DNA of 64,000 bases from Oceaniovalibus sp. ACAM 378. Its GTDB lineage: Bacteria; Pseudomonadota; Alphaproteobacteria; Rhodobacterales; Rhodobacteraceae. Shown in pieces: positions 18,891 to 28,085 of the stretch. The position numbers and the translations under genes are program-made. The stretch lies in the NCBI RefSeq assembly GCF_008085915.1, contig NZ_VSJK01000019.1, positions 23,892 through 87,891 of the forward strand, given 5' to 3'. The notes beneath the pieces were generated by a model, which made no database searches, was not told where the DNA came from, and saw nothing but the letters and a program-made list of their open reading frames with translations. Within the stretch, counting starts at the first letter, position 1. Each line of letters starts with the position of its first letter.

Positions 18891-19520
18891 CGGCAGACCT
18901 TCATCGGCGGGATATGGATCGGCGGTTTTAATGCGTTGCGCGAATACTTCGGCAGGGATGTGCCGGATGAGGACGCGACAGCCTATCGGCCGGTGATCAC
19001 CATTTTCGCTGTCGCTGCGCTTTTGGGGCTGAGGCTGAGTTGGTACAGCTTCGCCCCTTTCCTGTCGCTGCGGGCCGTCGAATGGTTCTTCGGCCTGTCG
19101 ATGTGTTTTTTGGCGGTGCAGAAATTGCCGGATATCGAGAGTTTCTCGACAATGGTTCTCAACTACGACTTTCTGGCGCAGCGCTGGGTGCCCTACGGCA
19201 AGGTCTTTCCGTTCGGGGAGGCGCTGGCGGGCATTTTGATGGTTGCGGGGGCGTTGCCTTGGGTCTCGGGTCCGGTGGCGCTGTTTATCGGTCCGGTCGG
19301 TGCGTTCTCGGTGTTCAAAGCCGTCTACATTGAAAAGCGCGAACTGAAATGCGCCTGCGTGGGCGGATCGTCCATCGTGCCGCTGGGATTCGTGTTTTTG
19401 ACCGAGAACCTCGTGATGATGTGCATGGGTGCCTTCCCGCGCTGCTTTAGGTTTGTGAGTTACCCACATTCAGGCGTCGGAGGGCGGCGCTGGTCACCGG
19501 AGCGGACGATCCCGCCGTAA
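18891..19520 (+). pseudogene. Glutaredoxin-MauE fusion protein lacking its N-terminus
   Basis: In the frame starting at 18891 the residues RQTFIGGIWIGGFNALREYF match the end of a glutaredoxin domain (the usual P-Q-T-F-I-x-G-x-x-I-G-G pattern). A MauE/DoxX-type membrane domain of about four spans follows (VEWFFGLSMCFLAVQKLPD, LAQRWVPYGKVFPFGEALA, ELKCACVGGSSIVPLGFVFL). The glutaredoxin half, including its active site, is missing, and a TGA lies just before the remaining part. The C-terminal about 30 residues (after MMCMGAFPRC) look unrelated to the family. A shorter protein could start at TTG 18936, but function is doubtful. Confidence 0.65.
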
Positions 19521-19696
19521 CGATCATGTTTGCCGCCGCCGATCGTGTAACTTTCGACACGCGATCCGGGTAAACGTCGCGTTATTCTGACGCCGCACAC
19601 TATGCCTTTCACATACCACGCCGCCTCGCGTATTATAAAGGCGGCCGAGGCCCGTTTCGCCAATACGTGGCGATCAAACAGACAAGAGATGATACA

Positions 19697-20284
19697 GTGA
19701 CCAGTATATTCAATCGACGCAGTTTCATGATCGGCCTGAGCGCCGCAGGAGCTTTGGGCACCGGCACCGTGCAGGCCCGCGCGAACCCGTTTCCGGAAAA
19801 ATTCATGCCGCAATTGGCAAAGCCCCTGAGCCCGGCATGGCGCGCGGGCGAGGTCCATGTCGTTCCCGACGACTTCTTCCTCTATTTCATGCACACCGAC
19901 CTTATGGCGTTCCGATACGGTGTCGGCGTCGGACGCAAGGGGCTTTACGAACCCGGAACGTTCACGATGAAGCGCAAGGCCGAATGGCCCAGATGGCGCC
20001 CGACGAACGCGATGATCCAGCGTGAGCCACACAAGTACGAACAGTACGCAGACGGGATGGCGGGCGGACCGGACAACCCCTTGGGTGCGCGTGCGCTGTA
20101 TCTTTTCGACGATGCCGGGCGCGATACCTATCTGCGCATCCACGGCACCAACGCCCCCGGAACGATCGGCACCGCAGTCTCGAACGGCTGTGCGCGGCTG
20201 ACCAACGATCATGTGCAAGACCTTTATCCGCGCGTGGAGATCGGGGCGCGGGTGATCCTTCACCCCAAGGTCAGGACGACGTGA
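19697..20284 (+). CDS. L,D-transpeptidase (YkuD domain), secreted
   Basis: This 195-residue protein is a YkuD-fold L,D-transpeptidase, which makes 3-3 peptidoglycan crosslinks or anchors proteins to the wall. The N-terminus NRRSFMIGLSAAGALGTG has paired arginines followed by a hydrophobic stretch, resembling a Tat signal. The catalytic motif is complete: His149 in RIHGTNAPGTIG, then SNGC with Cys165 and the following arginine (GTAVSNGCARLTNDHV). The GTG at 19697 was chosen, with AAGAGAT upstream. It stands alone next to the decayed DUF305/MauE locus, and a hairpin follows the gene. Confidence 0.9.
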   Translation: MTSIFNRRSFMIGLSAAGALGTGTVQARANPFPEKFMPQLAKPLSPAWRAGEVHVVPDDFFLYFMHTDLMAFRYGVGVGRKGLYEPGTFTMKRKAEWPRWRPTNAMIQREPHKYEQYADGMAGGPDNPLGARALYLFDDAGRDTYLRIHGTNAPGTIGTAVSNGCARLTNDHVQDLYPRVEIGARVILHPKVRTT

Positions 20285-20298
20285 CGCCTTTGGGATTC

Positions 20299-20325
20299 CC
20301 GGTCGGAAAATAGCTTTCCGACCGG
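20299..20325 (+). terminator. Hairpin after L,D-transpeptidase gene
   Basis: CCGGTCGGAAA and TTTCCGACCGG form a perfect 11-bp stem with a 5-base loop, 14 bases past the stop. No long T run follows, so it may be a weak or transcript-stabilising terminator. The rest of the gap to 20572 shows no gene. Confidence 0.6.
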
Positions 20326-20572
20326 CCTGCCTAGATGTGGGTCCCGTCGAAAATCTCGTATACTGTCAGTCGGATACGGCGTGTTCTTGATCTGCGGCAT
20401 TGGCGATTTTACTCTTAATTAAATCGCCTTTGGCGAGGATTGCGATCAACAGGCCCGTGTCGAACGGCCGGTCCTTTCCTGAAACAAGCGCATGACTGGG
20501 TTTCCAACATCTGTTCATCAGGGATGGTCGGATTGGAGCGGTCTGCCGCCGTAACGCAAGTGGCCAGCGGTG

Positions 20573-21085
20573 TCATAGATAATCCGTTGGAATCGCTGTG
20601 GTGAATTTCATCTCCTCCATCGAGATCATTCCGTTGACCCGGGTGAAGTCGAGTTTTTCGATCATGCGCTTGTAGACGGTGTCATAGGCAGCGACATCGG
20701 GAACCACGACCTTCAGGATGTAATCGACGGTGCCGGTGAGGCGATAGGCCTCGATGATCTCGGGAATGTCGTCGATTAGTGCGCGGAACCTGTCGATCCA
20801 GTCTTTCTCGTGGCGGGGGGCGCTCAGGCCGATGAAGATCGTCATCGGCACATTCGCCATCGCCTGATCCACGAGCGCAACGCGCTTGGAGATCAGGCCC
20901 GATTCCTCCATCCGTTTGATCCGTCGCCAGCAAGGCGTCGCGGTCAGTCCGACGGCATCCGCGATTGCGCTGATCGGCATATCGCTGTTTTCCTGAATGA
21001 TCTTCAGGATCTGGCGATCGACCTTGTCAAAGCTCATCTGCTCGGTCGATTTGGTGCCGTTGCGGCGGGGTTTCGGGGTCGTCAT
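20573..21085 (-). CDS. Lrp/AsnC family transcriptional regulator
   Basis: This 170-residue feast/famine regulator has an N-terminal winged helix-turn-helix (DKVDRQILKIIQENSDMPIS, then VGLTATPCWRRIKRMEESGL) and a C-terminal ligand-sensing domain (GTVDYILKVVVPDVAAYDTV). A basic tail of about 17 residues precedes the DNA-binding domain. Its start codon overlaps the stop of the VOC gene (ATGA), so it is the last gene of a three-gene unit. The unit is divergent from a large catabolic ABC operon. It most plausibly responds to an amino acid or related ligand of that operon; this is inference from position. Confidence 0.9.
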   Translation of the reverse strand: MTTPKPRRNGTKSTEQMSFDKVDRQILKIIQENSDMPISAIADAVGLTATPCWRRIKRMEESGLISKRVALVDQAMANVPMTIFIGLSAPRHEKDWIDRFRALIDDIPEIIEAYRLTGTVDYILKVVVPDVAAYDTVYKRMIEKLDFTRVNGMISMEEMKFTTAIPTDYL

Positions 21086-21942
21086 GCGGGAATGAACTCG
21101 ACGATTGTACCGGCCGCATGTGCCGGGCCAACGGCGATTCCGCGCGGGGTTCGGATGCCCGGCAGGTTCGCGCGTTCAAGGACCGTCATCAGGGCATTTT
21201 CATCGCGGATTTTCACCTGCAACACCGCGAAGGCCCCGCGTGGCAACCCGCCCGTGTCGATCCCCGCGTATCGATGGGTCAACGCGTCGGGCGTCAGCAA
21301 CGTCAGCGGGGCTGAATTTGCACCGGTCAACACAATAGAGCCGCCTTCGGTCGGTTCGACGGTTCCGTCCGCCCAGAGACGGGCAAAGGCCTGTGCGTCC
21401 GCCTCGGGGGCGTCGCTTTGCGCGACAATTCCGGCCAGTCCGCAGGCCGTGTTTGCGTGTTTCAGAAGGTCGGGCAGCCAGACGGTGTCGCGGCTGCAGT
21501 GCTGGCACATGAACACCATGCCAAAGGGCACCTCGTCAGGTGCAAAGCTGAGGGTAGAGAATGCCGCGATACCCTGACCGCCGCCGGGGAGGTCCACCGG
21601 GCGATCAAAATCGCTCAGGCTATGGGTGGCGATGCCCAGTTTGCCAAGCGCGTCTTCCGCGGCGCGGGCGTCGTCAATGCGGCAGGCGATGGCGTGCAGG
21701 CCTTCGCCCCGTTCTTCCAGCATTTGATAGCGTGGCGCGTTCAGTGGCGTTGGCCGCAGAAGGCCCAGAATTTCATAATAGTCATCGGGAAACATGATCG
21801 TGTGGTTCGCTGAACCTTTCGCCTCGGAGTGCATGCCGCGCGGTGAAATGGTAAACCCGAGCGCGGCAAATTTTGCGGCGGCCGCATCAAGATCGGCAAC
21901 AAGACTGAAGCAATGGTCGATACCTTTGACGGGATGAGTCAT
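21082..21942 (-). CDS. VOC family protein (glyoxalase-like domain)
   Basis: This 286-residue protein has a vicinal-oxygen-chelate N-terminal domain starting GIDHCFSLVADLDAAAAKF, with FTISPRGMHSEAKGSANHTI and DDYYEILGLL. This is the glyoxalase-like arrangement seen in a family of uncharacterised lyases or dioxygenases. The second half continues with SLVL-type strands and ends in PAHAAGTIVEFIPA. The histidine in GIDHC and glutamate in YEILG could bind a metal. It sits between an SDR gene (28 bases upstream) and the Lrp regulator. The substrate is unknown, but co-regulation with the divergent operon is likely. Confidence 0.8.
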   Translation of the reverse strand: MTHPVKGIDHCFSLVADLDAAAAKFAALGFTISPRGMHSEAKGSANHTIMFPDDYYEILGLLRPTPLNAPRYQMLEERGEGLHAIACRIDDARAAEDALGKLGIATHSLSDFDRPVDLPGGGQGIAAFSTLSFAPDEVPFGMVFMCQHCSRDTVWLPDLLKHANTACGLAGIVAQSDAPEADAQAFARLWADGTVEPTEGGSIVLTGANSAPLTLLTPDALTHRYAGIDTGGLPRGAFAVLQVKIRDENALMTVLERANLPGIRTPRGIAVGPAHAAGTIVEFIPA

Positions 21943-21970
21943 GGAAGGGTTTCCTTTTCTGGGGTGGCGG

Positions 21971-22681
21971 TCAGTGGCGGACAGGCGCGACCACGATTTC
22001 GTTCAGTACAATGCCGGGTTGGGTCTGCGCGACAAACAGCGCGATTCGCGCCATGTCTTCGGCTTGAATCATCTGCGACAGCTTGTCGGTGTCGAACCCG
22101 GGCCGCTTTGCCAGCAGGGGCGTCGCCACCTCGGCGGGGCAAAGCGCGGTAGAGCGGATGCCGTTGCGCCCTTCCTGATCGTTAAGGCTGGCCGACATGT
22201 CCGAAAGGGCGTGTTTCGATGCGCCATAGGGCACACCCGAATCAGGTGAATGAAACCGGCCCGCCCAACTGGAGGTGTGGATCATCACCCCATCCTGCTG
22301 CGCGCGCATCGCCGGAAGGCAGGCGGCGATGACGTTCAGCGCACCGGTCACGTTGACCTGAAAAACCCGGTCCCAGCTTGCCCAATCGAGTTCGGCCCAA
22401 CTGCGTTTCGGGATGTTGAGCCCGGCGTTATTGCACAGTATATGCAGCCCGTTGCCCCATTCTGCGATGCTTTGCGCAGCGGCGGCCATCCCTTCACGAT
22501 CGGTCACATCGCCCGGCAGGATCAGGCAGTCGGCATCGGCTGGAAGCTCATCCCGCACGGCCTTCAGCGACTGCTCGGTCCGGGCCGTCAGCGCCGTTCG
22601 GAAGCCTGCGGCGGCAAACGCCCGCGCCATCGCCGCGCCGATGCCTGACCCTGCGCCGGTGATCCAGACCGTTTTAGACAT
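21971..22681 (-). CDS. SDR family NAD(P)-dependent oxidoreductase
   Basis: This 236-residue classical short-chain dehydrogenase has the cofactor motif WITGAGSGIGAAMARAF, the NNAG motif (ILCNNAGLNIPKRSW), the serine region (MIHTSSWAGRFHSPDSG) and the Tyr-Lys pair (VPYGASKHALSD). AGGAGA lies 6 bases before the ATG. It is first in a unit with the VOC and Lrp genes, and its promoter region faces the ABC importer operon across 185 bp. It probably oxidises or reduces a hydroxy or keto group of a compound handled by that operon. Confidence 0.88.
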   Translation of the reverse strand: MSKTVWITGAGSGIGAAMARAFAAAGFRTALTARTEQSLKAVRDELPADADCLILPGDVTDREGMAAAAQSIAEWGNGLHILCNNAGLNIPKRSWAELDWASWDRVFQVNVTGALNVIAACLPAMRAQQDGVMIHTSSWAGRFHSPDSGVPYGASKHALSDMSASLNDQEGRNGIRSTALCPAEVATPLLAKRPGFDTDKLSQMIQAEDMARIALFVAQTQPGIVLNEIVVAPVRH

Positions 22682-22720
22682 TTGATTCTCCTGATCATAT
22701 AATCGACGCCATTATTTTGC

Positions 22721-22756
22721 AGAGATTGTGCGAAACTTAGCATAGGATTAATCTCT
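22721..22756. promoter_or_regulatory. Inverted repeat in divergent promoter region
   Basis: AGAGATT (22721-22727) and AATCTCT (22750-22756) are perfect inverted copies separated by 22 bases, in the AT-rich gap between the SDR and ABC operons. It could be part of a regulator-binding array. No protein can be assigned with certainty. Confidence 0.35.
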
Positions 22757-22777
22757 GATGTAAATGTGAAGATATTT

Positions 22778-22814
22778 CTTGACGTCATGTCAAGCTTTAG
22801 ATCAAACTTTGATC
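22778..22814. promoter_or_regulatory. Two adjacent palindromes upstream of ABC importer operon
   Basis: CTTGACGTCATGTCAAG (22778-22794) has 6-base inverted arms around five bases. GATCAAACTTTGATC (22800-22814) is a perfect palindrome of 7-base arms around one C. Six bases separate them. They lie 52-89 bases before the substrate-binding-protein start codon, where operators would be expected. The adjacent Lrp/AsnC gene is the obvious candidate binder. Confidence 0.5.
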
Positions 22815-22866
22815 CAGGGGCGCGTACAACGCCCGGAGACAAGATGAACAGCAGGGAGAGAAGTGG

Positions 22867-24462
22867 ATGACGAAAACTCTTAGCATACTGTACGCCGCTG
22901 CTGCGGGCTGCATCGGATTGGGCCTTGCCGCAAATCCGCTGCTGGCGCAGGAAGAGGTCAAGAAGGGCGGAACCGCTATAATCCATATGGTGAGTGAGCA
23001 ACGGATCCTGAACCCCGCGCTGCGGGCTTCGACCGGAGTTTACGAAATCTCGGGCAAGATCATCGAGCCGCTAATCGACAAAAGCTATGATGGCTATGTG
23101 CCGGTTCTTGCGACCGAATGGGCGACGTCCGAAGATGGCAAGAAAATCACCCTGAAACTGCGCGAAGGCGTCAAATGGCACGATGGCGAGGCATTCGCCT
23201 GTGACGATGTGGCATTTACCGCGATCGAGATGTGGAAAGGGCTGCTGAACTATTCATCGGCGCTTCAGGCAAATCTTGAGTCGGTCGATTGCCCCGATCC
23301 CCACACGGCGGTCTTCAACTATTCCGAGCCGATGCCGCTGGAACTGTTCGTGGCCGCGATGCCCGATCTGGGTCATCCTGTGCCCAAGCACCTTTATGAA
23401 GGCACCGACATCCTCAAGAACGAATACAACACCGCCCCCGTCGGAACCGGCCCGTTCAAATTCGTCGAATACGAACGCGGGCAGTATGTCATGGCCGAGC
23501 GGAACGAGGATTACTGGCGCGACGGATACCCCTATCTCGATCGGATCGTCTGGCGTTTCATCGCCGACAAATCGGCCGCAGGCGCGGCTTTGGAAGCCGG
23601 GGAAGTGCATGAATCCGGCTTCATCGGCGTTTCAATGGCGGACGTCGAGCGTCTTTCGACAGATGACCGCTTTGATGTCGGCACCAAGGGCTATGAGAAC
23701 AACGTCGCCCACTCGACTGTTGAATTCAACCATCGCAACCCGATCCTTGCCGACGTGAATGTGCGCCGCGCAATTCATCACGGGTTGGACATCGATTTTG
23801 CGATCAAGACGATCATGCGAGGCTTTGCCAAGCCGGGTCGCGGACCGGTGCCGTCGGTGGGTGGTGCAAACTATACCGACGACGTGCGGACCTATCCCTA
23901 TGACGTCGAACTGGCCAAGAAGATGCTGGATGATGCCGGATATCCTGTCAAGGACGACGGTTTCCGGTTCAAACTGCGCCATCGCCCCGCGCCTTGGGGC
24001 GAATACACCCAGCTTTGGGGTGAGTATTTCGCACAGGCGATGCGGGTGATCGAGATCGATGTCGAGCTTCTGAACAACGATGCGCCCGGTTTCCTGAACG
24101 GTGTTTACCGCGACCATGATTTCGACACCGCCAACGGCTGGCACCAGTTCCGGTCCGACCCTGCGGTTTCCACGATGGTCTGGCTGCGTTCCGGTCTGCC
24201 CGAGGGGTCGCCCTGGACCAACCAGTTCGGCTGGAAGAACGAAGAGATCGACGAGTTGATCGACGCGGCCGCATCCGAATTGGATGTGGAAAAACGCGCC
24301 GAGATGTACCACGAGATCCAGCGCCGTGCGATGGAAGAACTGCCGGTGATCTTCGCGATTGAACATCCGTTCATCTCGGTGACCAACAAAAAGCTCAAGA
24401 ACCACCACAACACGCCACGCTGGAACTCCAGCAGCTGGTATGATCTCTGGCTGGACGAGTAA
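22867..24462 (+). CDS. Peptide/opine-type ABC transporter substrate-binding protein
   Basis: This 531-residue periplasmic protein belongs to the family 5 (DppA/OppA-type) solute receptors. It has a Sec signal (ILYAAAAGCIGLGLAANPLLAQ) and the cluster signature (NPALRASTGVYEISGKIIEP; EWATSEDGKKITLKLREGVK). The C-terminal SSSWYDLWLDE is also typical. GGGAGAG lies 8 bases before the ATG. It is the first gene of an eight-gene catabolic operon. A strong hairpin follows its stop and may give it higher expression than the permeases. Ligands of this family include di- and oligopeptides, opines and other amino acid conjugates; the actual ligand cannot be read from sequence. Confidence 0.9.
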   Translation: MTKTLSILYAAAAGCIGLGLAANPLLAQEEVKKGGTAIIHMVSEQRILNPALRASTGVYEISGKIIEPLIDKSYDGYVPVLATEWATSEDGKKITLKLREGVKWHDGEAFACDDVAFTAIEMWKGLLNYSSALQANLESVDCPDPHTAVFNYSEPMPLELFVAAMPDLGHPVPKHLYEGTDILKNEYNTAPVGTGPFKFVEYERGQYVMAERNEDYWRDGYPYLDRIVWRFIADKSAAGAALEAGEVHESGFIGVSMADVERLSTDDRFDVGTKGYENNVAHSTVEFNHRNPILADVNVRRAIHHGLDIDFAIKTIMRGFAKPGRGPVPSVGGANYTDDVRTYPYDVELAKKMLDDAGYPVKDDGFRFKLRHRPAPWGEYTQLWGEYFAQAMRVIEIDVELLNNDAPGFLNGVYRDHDFDTANGWHQFRSDPAVSTMVWLRSGLPEGSPWTNQFGWKNEEIDELIDAAASELDVEKRAEMYHEIQRRAMEELPVIFAIEHPFISVTNKKLKNHHNTPRWNSSSWYDLWLDE

Positions 24463-24473
24463 CCATTCGCCTT

Positions 24474-24503
24474 GTGGGCGGGGCCAGCAATGGCTTCGCC
24501 CAC
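24474..24503 (+). promoter_or_regulatory. Strong intercistronic hairpin between receptor and permease genes
   Basis: GTGGGCGGGGCCA pairs with TGGCTTCGCCCAC around GCAA, a 13-bp stem including two G-U pairs, 11 bases after the receptor stop. There is no T run. Hairpins here commonly protect the receptor mRNA or partly attenuate downstream genes. Confidence 0.6.
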
Positions 24504-24567
24504 ATTCCTCTTCGATCCAGGTTCAGACCGGCCCTCCCCAATTGGCGGGCCAACGGAAAGTCCATCA

Positions 24568-25557
24568 ATGTCGTTGCCCATTCCCCCGATCCTGTCCTAT
24601 GCGCTGAGGCGGTTGTTTCAGGCTGTGCCGGTGATCATTCTCATCATGATCGGCACGTTCCTGTTGTTGAAACTCGCGCCCGGTGACACCGTCGATGCTT
24701 TGGTCGGTGACATGGGTGGCGCGGATGCCGCCTTTATCGAACGGCTGCGCGCGGAATACGGCCTTGATCAGTCGGTCTGGGTGCAGCTCTGGCGCTATAT
24801 GGCAAAGCTTGCGATGTTCGATTTTGGCTGGTCCTTCGTTTATGAACAGCCGGTATCGCGGATATTGCTTGATCGGTTGGGCACGACACTTCTGCTGATG
24901 GCCACGTCGCTGAGCATGGCCTTCACCATCGGAATCGTCCTTGGGGCCATCGCTGCGCGCCGGGCCTATTCGTTGACCGACAACCTGATCTCGACGCTGG
25001 GCCTGATCTTTTACGCCACGCCCAGCTTTTTCCTGTCACTGATGATGATCCTGCTGTTTTCGGTCAAACTGGGCTGGTTGCCGGTGGGCGGGATCAAGAC
25101 GATCACCGGTTTTTATACCGGCTGGGACCACGTCGCTGACGTGGCGCGCCATCTCATCATGCCGACCGCTGCACTGTCGCTGATCTATCTGTCGTTCTAC
25201 CTTCGGCTGATGCGCGCCTCGGTGCTTGAAGTGGCCGAACTGGACTATGTGCGCACCGCGCGGGCCAAGGGGGCGGGCGAGACACGGCTGATGGTTCATC
25301 ACATCATGCGCAACGCGCTTTTGCCCGTCGTCACGCTGCTGGGGCTGCAATTCTCTACCGTTCTCGGCGGGTCGGTGGTCGTTGAGACGATCTTTACGCT
25401 GCCCGGTCTTGGCCAGCTGGCCTATCAGTCAGTGATCCAGCGCGACATGAACACGCTGATGGGGATCATCTTTCTGTGTTCGATCATCGTCGTCGTGGTG
25501 AACTTCCTGACCGACCTTCTTTACGCCCGTCTCGACAGCAGGATCCAATTGAAATGA
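24568..25557 (+). CDS. ABC transporter permease (DppB type)
   Basis: This 329-residue inner-membrane permease has an N-terminal span (LFQAVPVIILIMIGTFLLLK) and five more hydrophobic segments. The cytoplasmic EAA loop is SVLEVAELDYVRTARAKGAG, and the C-terminus reads LGGSVVVETIFTLPGLGQLA, both hallmarks of DppB/OppB. The ATG at 24568 was selected because GGAAAG lies 7 bases upstream; upstream in-frame codons fall within the hairpin. Its stop overlaps the next permease start (ATGA). It should pair with the next permease to form the channel. Confidence 0.9.
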   Translation: MSLPIPPILSYALRRLFQAVPVIILIMIGTFLLLKLAPGDTVDALVGDMGGADAAFIERLRAEYGLDQSVWVQLWRYMAKLAMFDFGWSFVYEQPVSRILLDRLGTTLLLMATSLSMAFTIGIVLGAIAARRAYSLTDNLISTLGLIFYATPSFFLSLMMILLFSVKLGWLPVGGIKTITGFYTGWDHVADVARHLIMPTAALSLIYLSFYLRLMRASVLEVAELDYVRTARAKGAGETRLMVHHIMRNALLPVVTLLGLQFSTVLGGSVVVETIFTLPGLGQLAYQSVIQRDMNTLMGIIFLCSIIVVVVNFLTDLLYARLDSRIQLK

Positions 25558-26425
25558 CCATGGCCGCAACCGACCTTCCCCCGCCCGAGCCGTCACGCCC
25601 GGTGATCCTCTGGCGCCGCTTCCGTCGTAACCGCGCCGCACTCCTGGGGCTGTTCCTGTTCGCGATCGTCGTTATCATGGCGCTGACTGCCGGGTTTATT
25701 GAACCCGACGATTCCCTGCGCCGCGCGGGTGTCCCGCTGACCGCCCCGTTCATCAACTGGGATACGCCGCTGGGCACTGACCAGCTTGGCCGCGATATTC
25801 TGGCGATGCTGTTTTACGGTGCACGGATATCGCTTTTGGTGGGGGTGGTGGCGACGCTGATTTCAATCGGGATCGGTATCGTGATCGGGGCGCTGTCGGG
25901 CTATTTCGGCGGCTGGGTGGATGATGTGCTGATGCGCATCACCGAAGCCTTTCAGACGATCCCCAGCTTTGTCTTGTTGCTGACGCTGGTGGCGATCCTT
26001 GGCTCGAAGATCGAATGGATTGCCCTTGCCATCGGCGTCGTTAGCTGGACCGCCCCGGCCCGGATGGTCAGGGCCGAGTTCATGTCCCTGCGCGACCGCG
26101 AATTTGTCGATGCCGCGCGCAATCTCGGGGTGTCGAACACGGCGATGATCTTCAAGGAGATCATGCCAAACGCCATCCCGCCGATCATCGTTTACGCCTC
26201 GGTCGTCATGGCCCTGTCGATCCTGCTGGAAAGCGCGCTGGCATTCCTCGCGCTGGGCGATCCCAACTATGCAAGCTGGGGCAACATGATCGGGCAGGGG
26301 CGGGCGGTGCTGCGCAGCGCGTGGTACTGCGCGGCCATTCCCGGCGTCGCCATCGTCCTGACCGTTCTTTCCTTTTCGCTGTTGGGCGAAGGCCTGAACG
26401 ATGCGCTGAACCCGAGGCAAAAGAA

Positions 26426-26429
<4 letters not shown>
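25554..26429 (+). CDS. ABC transporter permease (DppC type)
   Basis: This 291-residue permease has the DppC-type N-terminus (ILWRRFRRNRAALLGLFLFA), a periplasmic loop with DTPLGTDQLGRDILAMLFYG, and the EAA loop EFMSLRDREFVDAARNLGVS. The C-terminus includes LESALAFLALGDPNYASWGN, typical of the family. The start ATG at 25554 overlaps the previous stop and its own stop overlaps the ATPase start, so the three genes are translated as a coupled unit. It forms the second half of the importer channel. Confidence 0.9.
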
Positions 26430-28075
<1,646 letters not shown>

Positions 28076-28085
28076 GGCAATCCGT

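Noticed and set aside
19460..20263. A 267-codon minus-strand frame opposite the L,D-transpeptidase gene
   Set aside because: The plus-strand frame contains a complete catalytic motif and signal region; the minus frame has no recognisable domain.
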